Translations under genes and position numbers: made by a program
DNA from: Acidiluteibacter sp963716125
GTDB taxonomy: Bacteria; Bacteroidota; Bacteroidia; Flavobacteriales_E; Vicingaceae
NCBI GenBank assembly: GCA_963716125.1
Contig: OY970294.1
Location: 2,232,001-2,296,000 of the forward strand
DNA: 64,000 bases
Reading direction: 5' to 3'
Shown: in pieces, positions 42,596 to 51,682 of the stretch
Numbering within the stretch: the first letter of the stretch is position 1
Layout of the letters: every line of letters starts with the position of its first letter
Notes under the pieces: generated by a model
What the model saw: the letters and a program-made list of their open reading frames with translations, nothing else
Database searches by the model: none
What the model was told of the DNA's origin: nothing

Positions 42596-43770
42596 GAAGT
42601 CTTTCAAAATTAGAAGAATCCAAAATTGAAATCTTAACAGAGTATTCTATTTCAATAACTCTTATTGAGCCTACGGAAAATGGTTTAAAAAAATCCATAA
42701 TGGATGCCACAGGCTCTGTAAGGAATTATTTAAAAAAGAACAATCTTCATAATTATCAACTCCAATCACAAGGTCCTGATAACAAAGTGATGATTGATTC
42801 AATAATTTATCAAGAAAATTCAATAATTAAATCTAAGGCATCATTATATCGTCCATATACTAAGAAAGGTGACCCTAGAATTTGGTTTAGGAATCTTATT
42901 AAGGTTGTAGAGCCAAATGACATTTTAGGATTGATTGCTTTTGATGGGCATATTCATGTTTTTAATTTGACTCAGTTACCTATTAAAAAACTTTTGGATT
43001 CAGCTTTATTAAATCCCTTCAAGGAATTAATTTTTGAAATTAATGAAATTGAATCGTTGGTTTCTAATGAATTGCTTGCCATGCTTAATAAATTAGCAGA
43101 AAAACCAATTCCGTCAATGTTGAATGCAGATACCTCTGTTGGAAGAACACTTGAAACTGCCTTAGGTATAGACATAAATTCATCTAAGCAACCTGACTAT
43201 AAAGGAATTGAGCTTAAATCATATAGAGCAAGTAAAAAAAATCGTAAAAACTTATTCGCACAAGTTCCTGACTGGAGTCTCAGCAAATTTAAAAGTTCGG
43301 CTGAAATATTAGATGCTTTTGGGTATTGGAGAGAGGAGGACTTTAAATTATATTGTACTGTTTCGGCAATTACTAAAAATTCTCAAGGGTTAGAATTAAT
43401 AATGAATACAGATATTAACCATCTAATTGAGAAGTCAGACAAAAAAGAAATAGGTGAGTTTGTGATTTGGTCTATTGATAAATTACATGCAAGATTACTT
43501 GAGAAACACAAAGAAACATTTTGGGTGGAGGCAGATACAATTGAGATAGGAGGTAAGGAGCATTTCCAATACAAGCAAGTTGTTCATACTAAAAAACCAA
43601 TAACATCCCAATTTGACTTATTGATTGAACAAGGAATTATTACTCTTGACCACGTTATTAAGAGAAATTCAAAAGGCAGAGTTTCTGAAAGAGGGCCTTT
43701 GTTTAAAATCAAACCTAGTGGGATTGATTTGTTGTTTCCCCCAAGTAAAAGTTATAATTTAATGAGTTAA
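42592..43770 (+). CDS. Type II restriction endonuclease, MvaI/BcnI-like
   Basis: 392 residues. The active site is PDYKGIELKSYRA near residue 200, a PD-(D/E)xK motif preceded by GRTLETALGIDINSSKQ, the form seen in the MvaI/BcnI family. The N-terminal 100 residues hold a separate helical domain. MvaI and BcnI cut CCWGG and CCSGG; the target here is not readable from sequence. The ATG lies inside the stop of the methylase gene (overlap ATGA), so the two are translationally coupled. Confidence 0.82.
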   Translation: MRSLSKLEESKIEILTEYSISITLIEPTENGLKKSIMDATGSVRNYLKKNNLHNYQLQSQGPDNKVMIDSIIYQENSIIKSKASLYRPYTKKGDPRIWFRNLIKVVEPNDILGLIAFDGHIHVFNLTQLPIKKLLDSALLNPFKELIFEINEIESLVSNELLAMLNKLAEKPIPSMLNADTSVGRTLETALGIDINSSKQPDYKGIELKSYRASKKNRKNLFAQVPDWSLSKFKSSAEILDAFGYWREEDFKLYCTVSAITKNSQGLELIMNTDINHLIEKSDKKEIGEFVIWSIDKLHARLLEKHKETFWVEADTIEIGGKEHFQYKQVVHTKKPITSQFDLLIEQGIITLDHVIKRNSKGRVSERGPLFKIKPSGIDLLFPPSKSYNLMS

Positions 43771-44683
43771 CTGAAATGAAACTAAAAATTTGCATATCAC
43801 ATATTGGTTAATATTATTTTTTCTAAACATTATGTTAAATAAAGAAATTTATAGAGCGCTTTGCTTCGCAAAAGCTATGCAAAAGTAAATAAGTACTTAA
43901 AAACAGCGGGCCAACACTTGCCATCGTAGAGCTTCGGCTAATCAAAGTTTGCGTGAGTCTTCCAAAAAGGTGTTCAGGTTTATAGCTAAAACGCAATTTA
44001 CTTTTGGAGTTAGTAAACTAAAGCAAATTTTAAAAAAATTGAAACGATAAATATAAGTCGATTTCTAGAGTATAATTCAAAAAGTATTGGTGATTGTCAA
44101 GAATATTCAAATTTTAAGTATCCTTAATAGTTGGATGGAGCTAAATAGGAAGATTATAAAAATATAAAAGATTTTTTATTTGAAGCAGAGGAATAATATC
44201 TGCCGATATTGAACAAACTAAGCGTTTGCCGCAATATCTGATTTTATGCAAAATACTCACTAAAATTCGTATTACGAGATTTACTGTCATTCTGAGCGAA
44301 CCCGAAGCATCGGGTCGAAGAATGTCCTATAATGGATTGCGTTATGTTAAATAACATGCTTTAAAATTTTGGCGAGATTTTCCTCATTCCATTCCTCAAA
44401 ATCGTGACAAAATTTTATTCGGGAAGCTGATTTAATTTCTTTTTAAAAAAGGAGGGAGGGTTTTTCTCTTTTTTTATTTTTGGGTTGGCACGCAACACTT
44501 TTTTGGTGGAGCGAAGCGGAAACGAAAGTGTGTGGAGTTGGGGGAGGTTATCTAATTTATCTCATTAGTTGGGTGTTATAACCTTATAAAAAAATGAGTA
44601 TTTATACTTTATTTTTTCTCATTTAATTTTCCTAGATTGCCAATAATTTATAGAATGGAATTTTATAAACTAAACTCGTAAAA
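43771..44683 (+). repeat. Repeat-rich non-coding region with copy R3
   Basis: No gene. 43828-43920 (ATTATGTTAAATAA, then an AGAGCG and ACAGCGGG block) is similar to 54722-54790. 44320-44551 is repeat copy R3, the least decorated copy: TGTCCTATAATGGATTGCG, a TTATGTTAAATAA palindrome, AAATTTTGGCGAGATTTTC, TTTTATTCGGGAAGCTGATT, ACACTTTTTTGGTGG. It lies in direct orientation to R2, so the R-M pair is framed by direct repeats. Confidence 0.75.
44286..44323. repeat. REP-like insertion at the left edge of R3
   Basis: GTCATTCTGAGCGAACCCGA and its partner half TCGGGTCGAAGAATG form a palindrome placed between ATTACGAGATTTACT and TCCTATAAT. The related copy near 55800 has only ACTTTTG there. It belongs to the widespread CATTCTGAGCGAA...GAATG type of short palindrome and is related to the block at 39797-39839. 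Confidence 0.65.
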
Positions 44684-45613
44684 ATGGGCGAATGGTCAAA
44701 GAAAATTGGAGAACATGGAGAATCAATAATTGAGAATTTTTTAAAATTAATAGGATGGGCTGATTCTCAAAAAGGACTTGATATTCCTTCAGTAAACCCT
44801 GAAAAACATCAAAAAAAGAGCGCTAAATCTCCGAGATCTACTCATGGTATAGATTTCTATTTCAATTATAGAAGTCCTCTTATTAATAGTACTCTAGAAA
44901 ACGTTTTAATATCTGCAAAATATAGTACTAAATCTTATCCTTCAAGTCCTATTACTACCTTTAAAGAACATTTTATAGATTTAGCTTGGGCAATCGAATC
45001 TTTTAAGAAGTCAAGTTTAAGGTTAGAAGTTAATAACTCTTATAAATCCATTGATGATACTTTCGATAGAGGTGTTTTGTTTTGGATTAATAATGATTTT
45101 GAGAGGAAGGACAATATCATTAATGCTGTCGATAATTGTGTAATGCCAAATGATTTGGTGCACGATGGCATTTTTGTAGTTGATAATAAAAAAATGGGGT
45201 TTATTTATCAGAGTATCAGATTTGCTAAGAGTAACTTTCCAAGTTCAGAAATTGACTTTGTATATTTTAATACAGGATTAAATCATGATGCAATCACTTC
45301 CCAAAATAGCAAAATTCTTCCTGTCCAATATATAAATTCCAACATTCTGCCAATTAAAATAAGGCAGCCAAATCAGATTACTACATTTCTTATAACAGTA
45401 TTGGATAGCTTTGATAAGGATGTATTGCTTAGAGTAATGGGATTAGCTAAATCAATTGGCACTGAATTACAAAGTGAAACATTAATTTGTTTCAATGACT
45501 ATGACCCTTTAGCTAATGGAAATGATGTGCAACTTACTAAGTCAAGGTTTGAAGATAAAGATTTTACAAATAATTTAACAGTTGCTAACTATAATACTGA
45601 TTTTAGATTATAA
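44684..45613 (+). CDS. GAPS4-like defence protein with PD-(D/E)xK nuclease fold
   Basis: 309 residues starting MGEWSKKIGEHGESIIENFL. A conserved Glu there, the Asp of THGIDFYFNY and LISAKYS (about residue 77-80) form the E...D...xxK layout of PD-(D/E)xK nucleases. The N-terminus and the SAKY segment recall the GapS4a family of the two-gene GAPS4 anti-phage system; this is a recollection, not a search result. The gene ends three bases before its partner, which an IS has broken. If GAPS4 needs both proteins, the system is inactive here. Confidence 0.65.
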   Translation: MGEWSKKIGEHGESIIENFLKLIGWADSQKGLDIPSVNPEKHQKKSAKSPRSTHGIDFYFNYRSPLINSTLENVLISAKYSTKSYPSSPITTFKEHFIDLAWAIESFKKSSLRLEVNNSYKSIDDTFDRGVLFWINNDFERKDNIINAVDNCVMPNDLVHDGIFVVDNKKMGFIYQSIRFAKSNFPSSEIDFVYFNTGLNHDAITSQNSKILPVQYINSNILPIKIRQPNQITTFLITVLDSFDKDVLLRVMGLAKSIGTELQSETLICFNDYDPLANGNDVQLTKSRFEDKDFTNNLTVANYNTDFRL

Positions 45614-46381
45614 CTTATGGAATTACAACCTGAATATATAGATCGCTTTTTACCATATGGAGATTCTTTAAGAGAATTAATTAAGGATTCTACCATAAGA
45701 CCAACTGACGTAAAAAAAGTATTGAGAAAGAGGGGCGTTTATGTTGCTGATAACGACAAGAGTTCATATTATCATTTAGCTGTAACAACTCTATTAAGTC
45801 CTATAGAATTTGATGATTTAAAAGATAGATTACAAACAAGAGAAGATAATGAGAAAGTGTTTACAAGGACAATACCTTGGAATTCAGAATCAGAAGTAAA
45901 ATTAATCAATTCTATTCCCAATGATTTTAAACTGGTCGACTTAATAGATCTTGACAGAGAAAAATATAGAATTACTGGAAATCCTAACTTCATAGAGGTA
46001 AAAGGATCAAAGAATGAGAAGATACAGCTTGAATACAAGGTAGTAAGAACAGATTTTACAAAAAGCTGGTATGTGACAAAAAGTGAACATACTGGCAAGA
46101 TAGAATTTGAGAAAGTTCAATCAGGAGATAAGGTTGACATACAAATTAGTTATACTGCTCCTGAAACGAAAGACGTTGCAAATAAAGTTGTTAAAAAGAT
46201 TGAAAAGAATTTCAAAGAAAAAGGATATGTAGAGCCAAAAGCAGTAATAGAAAAAATACTGTTTAAAAATTTTACTAATGAAGAAAGAATTGCTTTTTTC
46301 TGGAAGTTAACTGGTGATGCTGTAAGCTCCCCCAAAATTAGTACAGTTTAAAAATAGAATTTGTAATTTTAAAACTGTAAT

Positions 46382-46648
46382 ATGAAAAAGAGTAAATTTT
46401 CCCCGACCCAAATTGCCAAAATTCTAAAAGAATTTGATTTAGGCAAAGATGTAGAAACGATATCTCGAGAGCATGGAGTGTCGAAGCCAACTTTTTATAA
46501 ATGGCGACAACGATATGGTGGCATGGAAGCTAGTGAGCTAAAGAAAATAAAGCAACTTGAAGAAGAGAACTCTAAGTTAAAAAGGATGTACACAGACCTT
46601 GCTTTAGAACTTGATATGGCTAAGTATATTATTGAAAAAAAGCTTTAG
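46382..46648 (+). CDS. IS3-family transposase OrfA
   Basis: 88 residues with a helix-turn-helix (FSPTQIAKILKEFDLGKDVE, SREHGVSKPTFYKWRQRYGG) and a leucine-rich C-terminal coiled coil (LEEENSKLKRMYTDLALEL). It binds the IS ends. Its end overlaps the heptamer A AAA AAG (46636-46642), a canonical -1 slippage site that would make an OrfAB fusion. Confidence 0.92.
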   Translation: MKKSKFSPTQIAKILKEFDLGKDVETISREHGVSKPTFYKWRQRYGGMEASELKKIKQLEEENSKLKRMYTDLALELDMAKYIIEKKL

Positions 46649-47523
46649 CGCCTTGCCACAAAAGAGAGATTGTAAATGAATTAAAGACTATCTATCCAAA
46701 CGGCACAAGCAAGGCGTGTCGTTTATTGAGGACGAGTCGAAGTAATTTAAATTATCGTAGTATTAAAGATGATTCTTTGTTAACAGATCAGTTAACGCAG
46801 TTAAGTATTTTACATCCAAGAGAGGGTTTTTGGAAGTGCTATAACCGTTTACGCAATAAATCTGTTTTGGTAAATCATAAGCGCCTACACAGAGTTTATA
46901 AGCAAATGGGATTACCAATGAGACGAAAGGCAAAGAAAAGATTACCTGCAAGAGTTAAAGAGACTTTAGTTATACCAGAAGAATTTAATCAAACTTGGAG
47001 TATTGATTTTGTACATGATGTATTAGAAAATGGAAGAAAATTTAGGTCATTCAATGTTATCGATGATTTTAACAGAGAAGTATTATTTATAGAGACAGAT
47101 TATTCAATCAAAAGCAACAGAGTAGTCTGGGTATTAAAACACTTAATTAATAAATATGGAAAACCTAAAAAAATAAGAATGGATAATGGACCTGAATTTA
47201 TTGCACAATTATCTCAAGAATGGAGTAAAATGAATCAAATAGAATTTAAATATACCCAGCCGGGTAAGCCAACACAAAATGCATTTATTGAACGATTTAA
47301 TAAGTCATTTAGAAATGGAGTACTAGATTGTTATCTCTTTGAAACATTAGAAGATGTTAGAAAACAAACTGATAAATGGGTAAAAGACTATAATGAAGAA
47401 AGACCTCACGATTCATTAGGAGGTATAAGTCCGTTAATGTATAAAAAACAAAAACTTCTTGGCTTCAGTTCCGCTGCGCTACACTTCAGCCAAGAAGTTT
47501 TAATTAATAAAAATAATTTATAA
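46636..47523 (+). CDS. IS3-family transposase OrfB (by -1 frameshift)
   Basis: About 295 codons read after -1 slippage at 46636-46642; the first ATG in this frame is absent, so expression depends on the fusion. The catalytic DDE triad is visible: SIDFVHD, RMDNGPEF and AFIERFNKSFR. HTH_21 and rve integrase domains are complete, and the terminal ERPHDSLGGISP is typical. It performs IS excision and insertion. Confidence 0.9.
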   Translation, partial: KKALAPCHKREIVNELKTIYPNGTSKACRLLRTSRSNLNYRSIKDDSLLTDQLTQLSILHPREGFWKCYNRLRNKSVLVNHKRLHRVYKQMGLPMRRKAKKRLPARVKETLVIPEEFNQTWSIDFVHDVLENGRKFRSFNVIDDFNREVLFIETDYSIKSNRVVWVLKHLINKYGKPKKIRMDNGPEFIAQLSQEWSKMNQIEFKYTQPGKPTQNAFIERFNKSFRNGVLDCYLFETLEDVRKQTDKWVKDYNEERPHDSLGGISPLMYKKQKLLGFSSAALHFSQEVLINKNNL

Positions 47524-48029
47524 TTTAGAACCGTACTAAAAATGGGAAGCCTACAATGCAAGTTCCGATATTTTCGATTTTGAAAAAATAAAAGATTTAG
47601 ATTTCGGACCAGACGAGGGCGAAGATAATATCCCTGCCGATATAGTTTGGATGAATGACGGACATGTTTTAGACTTGAAACTCAAAGGTGAAAGTCTTCA
47701 CAAGACTATATTTGTAAAAGATAAATCATATCATAAATATTTTGTTTTTGCTGAAATGAAAGCAGAATACAAGTTTTCTTATCATGCTGCTGAAGGAAGT
47801 TGTGTTCTTAATTTTGGTTTTCCTAAGTACTTTAACAAGCAAAGCATAAATATTGAGTTTGAAATTGATATTCAATCTGTCACGTTAAATAGGGAATATT
47901 CGCATGTTAGTAAAATAGCTGTAAGTAAGTTTCTACTAAAAGAGTTTGAGAAAATGAAACTTGAACAATATCGATTATTTAAATTTCAAAATCTTTCAAA
48001 ACAGTATACACCACCACAATAATTAATAT

Positions 48030-49082
48030 ATGTTTGATTTTACACAGGTAGAGTTAGAAAAAATAATAGTTCACAAAGTAGGAAATAAGATAAGAGAAGA
48101 AGATGTAAATCATTCCAATAGGTACTTGGACTTGGATGATTCAGTAAAACAGCTTCTTCTCACATATTTTTTGAATCCGTTTAAAGCTTCAGATACATTA
48201 TATAATTTCAGTCATGAATCAGATATCGAAAGAAATGATTTGTATCACTATTCAAATGAAATTTTTAGTAATGAGAATGATTCTTTTTTAAAACGTTCGA
48301 TTGATATAGCAGATAGATTGTATTCAAAATCTGACCACCCAAAGATAAAAGGAGGGGAGTTCTATGTAGCCTTTTTCAGCAATTGTATAATAAATGATGA
48401 AATAGTTAATGCTCTTGGTCTATTTAAATCAGAAAATAAAGATACTTTCTTACAAGTTTTTGAGAAAGATGATAATTACGAAATAGGAAGTCAGAAAGGG
48501 ATTAATATTAATAGATTAGATAAAGGATGTCTAATCTTTAACTCAGAGAAAGAAAAGGGTTATATAGTATCTATTGTAGATGTGGTAAGTAGTGGCAAAG
48601 GAAACGAAGCTCAATATTGGAAAGATTTTTTAAAGATAAAACCTAGAGAAGATGAGTTTTATCATACTAAAAACTATTTAAATGTATATAAAGGATTCTG
48701 TGAGGATTCATTTAAAAATAAAAATGAAATTGATAAGAGTGAACAAGTTGTTTTGCTTAATAAAGCAATAGAATATTTTGATAACAACGAAAGTTTTGAT
48801 GAAAATCAATTTGAAACCGAAGTTATTTCTAAACCTGAATTAATAAATTCGTTTAAGGAGTATAAAAGTGAATTTGAAAGTAATAGTGAAATTCAGACTA
48901 AAGAAGATTTTGATATTTCATCCGTGGCCGTTAAGGATAGGAAAAAGAGAATTAGAAGTGTTCTTAAACTAGACAAAAGCTTTCATATATATTTACATGG
49001 CAATGAAAATAGAATTGAACGTGGTTTTGATGAAGATAAAAATTTAAGTTATTATAAACTATATTTTGAAAAAGAAAGTTAG
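48030..49082 (+). CDS. NdpA-like nucleoid-associated protein
   Basis: 350 residues. A 37-kDa nucleoid-associated (NdpA/YejK) family pattern: N-terminal VELEKIIVHKVGNKIREED, central AFFSNCIINDEIVNALGLFK, GCLIFNSEKEKGYIVSIVD and QYWKDFLKIKPREDEFYHT. Members bind DNA and several are found in defence islands. It begins seven bases after the broken GAPS4-like gene on the same strand, so it may be a third component. Its C-terminus (KLDKSFHIYLHGNENRIERG) is conserved in the family. DNA specificity unknown. Confidence 0.78.
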   Translation: MFDFTQVELEKIIVHKVGNKIREEDVNHSNRYLDLDDSVKQLLLTYFLNPFKASDTLYNFSHESDIERNDLYHYSNEIFSNENDSFLKRSIDIADRLYSKSDHPKIKGGEFYVAFFSNCIINDEIVNALGLFKSENKDTFLQVFEKDDNYEIGSQKGININRLDKGCLIFNSEKEKGYIVSIVDVVSSGKGNEAQYWKDFLKIKPREDEFYHTKNYLNVYKGFCEDSFKNKNEIDKSEQVVLLNKAIEYFDNNESFDENQFETEVISKPELINSFKEYKSEFESNSEIQTKEDFDISSVAVKDRKKRIRSVLKLDKSFHIYLHGNENRIERGFDEDKNLSYYKLYFEKES

Positions 49083-49101
49083 AGAGAAATACTTGATTAA
49101 A

Positions 49102-49485
49102 CTAAATATTTTTTTTAATAGAATCAACCTCTTCTTTTACCTTCTCTAACTCAATTGTTAGACTTCTAATTTGACTTTTTAAAATAATAATATCATCTTT
49201 TAATGCTTCTTCTTTTTTCAAAATTTTAATTGCAGTTTTTTTATGAAGTTGAGTTAAATTATTAACATAATCCTTGAATATACTTGGGTCATTGCTAAGT
49301 AAAATGTTTAAATCAATCTCAAGTGATTTTGCTATATTAATTAAGTGGTTATAACTAAGATTAGTCTTGCCTGATTCTAATTGACAGTAGGCACTTTGTG
49401 AAATATCTAAAAATTCAGCAACTGCTTCTTGAGAGTAATGCAGTTGCTCTCTTAATTTTCGAATTCTTGTATTTACTTCAATCAT
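49102..49485 (-). CDS. XRE-family transcriptional regulator with coiled-coil tail
   Basis: About 127 residues from ATG at 49485 (an ATG at 49512 adds nine unlikely residues). An XRE helix-turn-helix (RIRKLREQLHYSQEAVAEFL, QSAYCQLESGKTNLSYNHLI) is followed by a C-terminal Lys/Glu coiled coil suited to dimerisation. It is convergent with the NdpA-like gene. It probably controls the island, as C-proteins do for R-M systems; the target is not visible. Confidence 0.85.
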   Translation of the reverse strand: MIEVNTRIRKLREQLHYSQEAVAEFLDISQSAYCQLESGKTNLSYNHLINIAKSLEIDLNILLSNDPSIFKDYVNNLTQLHKKTAIKILKKEEALKDDIIILKSQIRSLTIELEKVKEEVDSIKKNI

Positions 49486-49590
49486 GATGTTAGTTTTTGG
49501 ATTTCCAACCAATTAGCTACAACATATAAGGAGAGTTTATGAAATTAATAGTCTTTGTTAATAGTTTATTAGCAAATATAATGAATATAT

Positions 49591-50856
49591 AAGACCGTTG
49601 CAAAACCCAATTAATAATTCAAATCTAACTTTTAGAAGTAGTTTCAATTAATTTTTGTCATATGATGTGATTTTTAGTTCTTTTTCTTGTCTTTATAGTT
49701 CATTTTCTTGCTGTTCTTCCGTTAATTTTTATAATTAGACGTAACTATCCCCGGACTTCGATACAAATTATAACACATTGCCTCCATCAAGTTCTGAGTA
49801 TGCATTTTTTCCATTCCCCTATATCTCGCCATTCCTCCGTTAAACCATCTTTTTATTCCTCCAAAAGTCCGCTCTACCTTAAATCTTGTTTTACCTATTA
49901 ATTTATTGAATTTTTTCTCCCAATAAGTTAACGGCTTGTTTATTAATGCCTTTTTAAGAATATGATTTTTAAACTCTCTCTTTTTTAGTAGCTCCACATT
50001 TTTCTTTGATTGATAACCTTTGTCCGCTTTTAAAGGAATGCCTTTGGGTAAATCTATATTTATTGTATCTAACACCTCTTCTAAATTGGCAATCTCGTTT
50101 GTACTTGCCGTAGTGGTTAATACTCCTATTACCATTCCTTCTTGATCTGTAGCGTGATGCTTCTTATAACCAAAATGATACTTTCCTCTTTTTTTCAACC
50201 ACGTCCCATCTTTGTCTACACTCTCTGCATACTCTTTTTTCACTTTTACTTCTTCATCAGTTCGATCTTCAGTTACCTTATGATTCGTTTTTCCTTTTGG
50301 TCGAAGTGGTGTTTCAATCACACTTGCATCCACAATAATTCCTTGCTTTACAATGATATTGTGTGCTTCTAATTGTGCATTAATTATGCGAAAAAGTTTC
50401 TCAAAGGTTTTTGTTTTCGTTAGGGCGGTCCTAAATCTACTCAAAGTACTATGGTCGGGAGCAACTTGATCTATATTCATTCCACAAAAGTAGCTGAATG
50501 AGATACTATCATTCAACCTGTCTTCTACCTCGTAATCACTCAATCCATACCAATTTTGTAAAAGACACATTTTAAATAATAATAAACCGCTATAAGAGGG
50601 TTTGCCAACTACACTTTTCCCTTTAGTATAATCTGAACCTATTAGCTTTTCTATCTCATCCCAATCGATTAATTTATTTATTTGGCCAAAAAAAGTCCTT
50701 TTTATCTTTCTTGCTCGCAAATCACAAATTGTGTCTGCCAATGTAGGTTGTTTCTGTAATTCCATGCAATAAATATACGACTTAAATATCTATATAACAA
50801 AATATTAGGTGTTAATTTGCTAATAATTTCAACCTATTTTCCCCTGCAACGGTCTT
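49591..50856 (-). mobile_element. IS5-family insertion sequence
   Basis: 1266 bases bounded by 12-base perfect inverted repeats AAGACCGTTGCA (49591-49602) and TGCAACGGTCTT (50845-50856). TATAT flanks both sides (49586-49590 and 50857-50861), giving a 3- to 5-base target duplication. One transposase gene, apparently intact. It sits just upstream of the RiPP operon and may have displaced its promoter. Confidence 0.9.
49722..50765 (-). CDS. IS5-family transposase
   Basis: 347 residues with N-terminal Zn-less DUF772-like domain (KPSYSGLLLFKMCLLQNWYG, DSISFSYFCGMN) and DDE catalytic region: IIVDASVIETPLRPKG, LKADKGYQSKKN and ERTFGGIKRWFNGGMARYRG. All three acidic residues look present. Length and order are those of IS5-family transposases with DDE_Tnp_1. 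Confidence 0.92.
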   Translation of the reverse strand: MELQKQPTLADTICDLRARKIKRTFFGQINKLIDWDEIEKLIGSDYTKGKSVVGKPSYSGLLLFKMCLLQNWYGLSDYEVEDRLNDSISFSYFCGMNIDQVAPDHSTLSRFRTALTKTKTFEKLFRIINAQLEAHNIIVKQGIIVDASVIETPLRPKGKTNHKVTEDRTDEEVKVKKEYAESVDKDGTWLKKRGKYHFGYKKHHATDQEGMVIGVLTTTASTNEIANLEEVLDTINIDLPKGIPLKADKGYQSKKNVELLKKREFKNHILKKALINKPLTYWEKKFNKLIGKTRFKVERTFGGIKRWFNGGMARYRGMEKMHTQNLMEAMCYNLYRSPGIVTSNYKN

Positions 50857-50925
50857 TATATGCAAGTAAAATTCACAAATTTACAAGAAATTTGAAAACT
50901 TAAAATAATTTTAAAATGATAACTT

Positions 50926-51282
50926 ATGGAAACGAGAGCAATACTTATACAAGCAGGTGAAGTTAATTTTAATTCAGATGGTCAAGCTGAATTTTTAACT
51001 CCTGAAGCTAATGATTTTATTCAGTCAACTTTAGATGAGTACAATATAATTGAATTTGTTAACCCTGAAGATTATTCACAATCAACATATGTGGTTCAAG
51101 AACAAATTGAATTTAATGCGCAGAATCATGCTGTGGTTCTTTCTATAGATGGTAATGATTTTATAAACCAAACCTTGTCACAATCAGGAAGTATTAGAGC
51201 TCAAACATCTGAACTTTCAGGAATAAATATTTCGAAATGTACTGTTTCGAATGATGGGTGTACTTCTAATACTGTTTGTTAA
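50926..51282 (+). CDS. Putative RiPP precursor peptide 1 (118 aa)
   Basis: 118 residues, no signal peptide. The leader contains two copies of a roughly 40-residue unit: ILIQAGEVNFNSDGQAEFL...NDFIQSTLDEYNIIEFV and VVQEQIEFNAQNHAVVLS...NDFINQTLSQSGSI. A short spacer ends INISK, followed by a terminal core C105-x6-C112-x5-C118 (CTVSNDGCTSNTVC). It is the paralogue of the next gene, with the same length, units and Cys spacing, and lies just upstream of a radical SAM gene. I infer a radical-SAM-matured peptide with thioether or other Cys crosslinks; no established RiPP class matches. Confidence 0.65.
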   Translation: METRAILIQAGEVNFNSDGQAEFLTPEANDFIQSTLDEYNIIEFVNPEDYSQSTYVVQEQIEFNAQNHAVVLSIDGNDFINQTLSQSGSIRAQTSELSGINISKCTVSNDGCTSNTVC

Positions 51283-51302
51283 ATAACAAAAAAAATAAAA
51301 TT

Positions 51303-51659
51303 ATGGACAATATACTTATACTTCAAAGTGGGCAAATTAATATCAATAGTGATGGTCAAGCTGAGATTTTAGACGTTGATGCTAATAATTTTATTAGAGA
51401 TACTCTACAAGAGTATGAAATAATAAGATTTGTAATGCCTAATGATCCGTCAATGGACGTTTATGTAATTCAAGACGAAATTCAATTTAATGGTAATGAA
51501 CAAGCCGTAGTACTTTCAGTTGAAGCTAATGACTTTATTTCAACTTCTTTAAGTCAATCAGGTTCTATTGGAGTTGGGACACCTATATTGAGCGCAATAA
51601 ATGTTTCAAAATGCACTGAAACCAATACAAGTTGCGATTCTAATGGTTACTGTAAATAA
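51303..51659 (+). CDS. Putative RiPP precursor peptide 2 (118 aa)
   Basis: 118 residues from ATG 51303; an ATT/ATG-less extension to 51276 has no support. It is parallel to precursor 1: ILQSGQININSDGQAEIL...NNFIRDTLQEYEIIRFV, VIQDEIQFNGNEQAVVLS...NDFISTSLSQSGSI, then INVSK and the core C104-x6-C111-x5-C117 followed by Lys118 (CTETNTSCDSNGYCK). The shared residues cluster in the leader and at SK-C, while the residues between the Cys vary, as expected for a conserved recognition leader with a diversified core. It starts 20 bases after precursor 1 and ends 23 bases before the radical SAM gene. Confidence 0.65.
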   Translation: MDNILILQSGQININSDGQAEILDVDANNFIRDTLQEYEIIRFVMPNDPSMDVYVIQDEIQFNGNEQAVVLSVEANDFISTSLSQSGSIGVGTPILSAINVSKCTETNTSCDSNGYCK

Positions 51660-51682
51660 ATAGAACTTAAAATTTAATAATT

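Larger units (their letters stand above)
46328..47546 (+). mobile_element. IS3-family insertion sequence
   Basis: About 1219 bases. The left end TCCCCCAAAATTAGTACAGTT and right end (reverse complement CCCATTTTTAGTACGGTT) are imperfect inverted repeats. AAGC directly repeated at 46324-46327 and 47547-47550 is a 4-base target duplication, as in the IS407/IS51 group. The element carries orfA and orfB with a frameshift signal and appears complete. Confidence 0.88.
45617..48022 (+). pseudogene. GAPS4-like second component, disrupted by an IS3-family element
   Basis: The first part (45617-46327, about 237 codons) reads MELQPEYIDRFLPYGDSLRE to ERIAFFWKLTGDAV. The rest resumes after the IS, with YNASSDIFDFEKIKDLDF near 47555 and ending QNLSKQYTPPQ at 48022. 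Together they would give about 394 residues. Removing the IS and one AAGC leaves the halves one base out of frame, so an extra base lies at the right junction or the IS caused one. No known domain is obvious to me; the pairing with the nuclease gene suggests GapS4b. Any product from the second half would start internally. Confidence 0.7.

Noticed and set aside
46328..47546. IS element as the boundary of a composite transposon with the IS5 element
   Set aside because: The two elements are from different families with unrelated ends, so they cannot move the intervening segment together.
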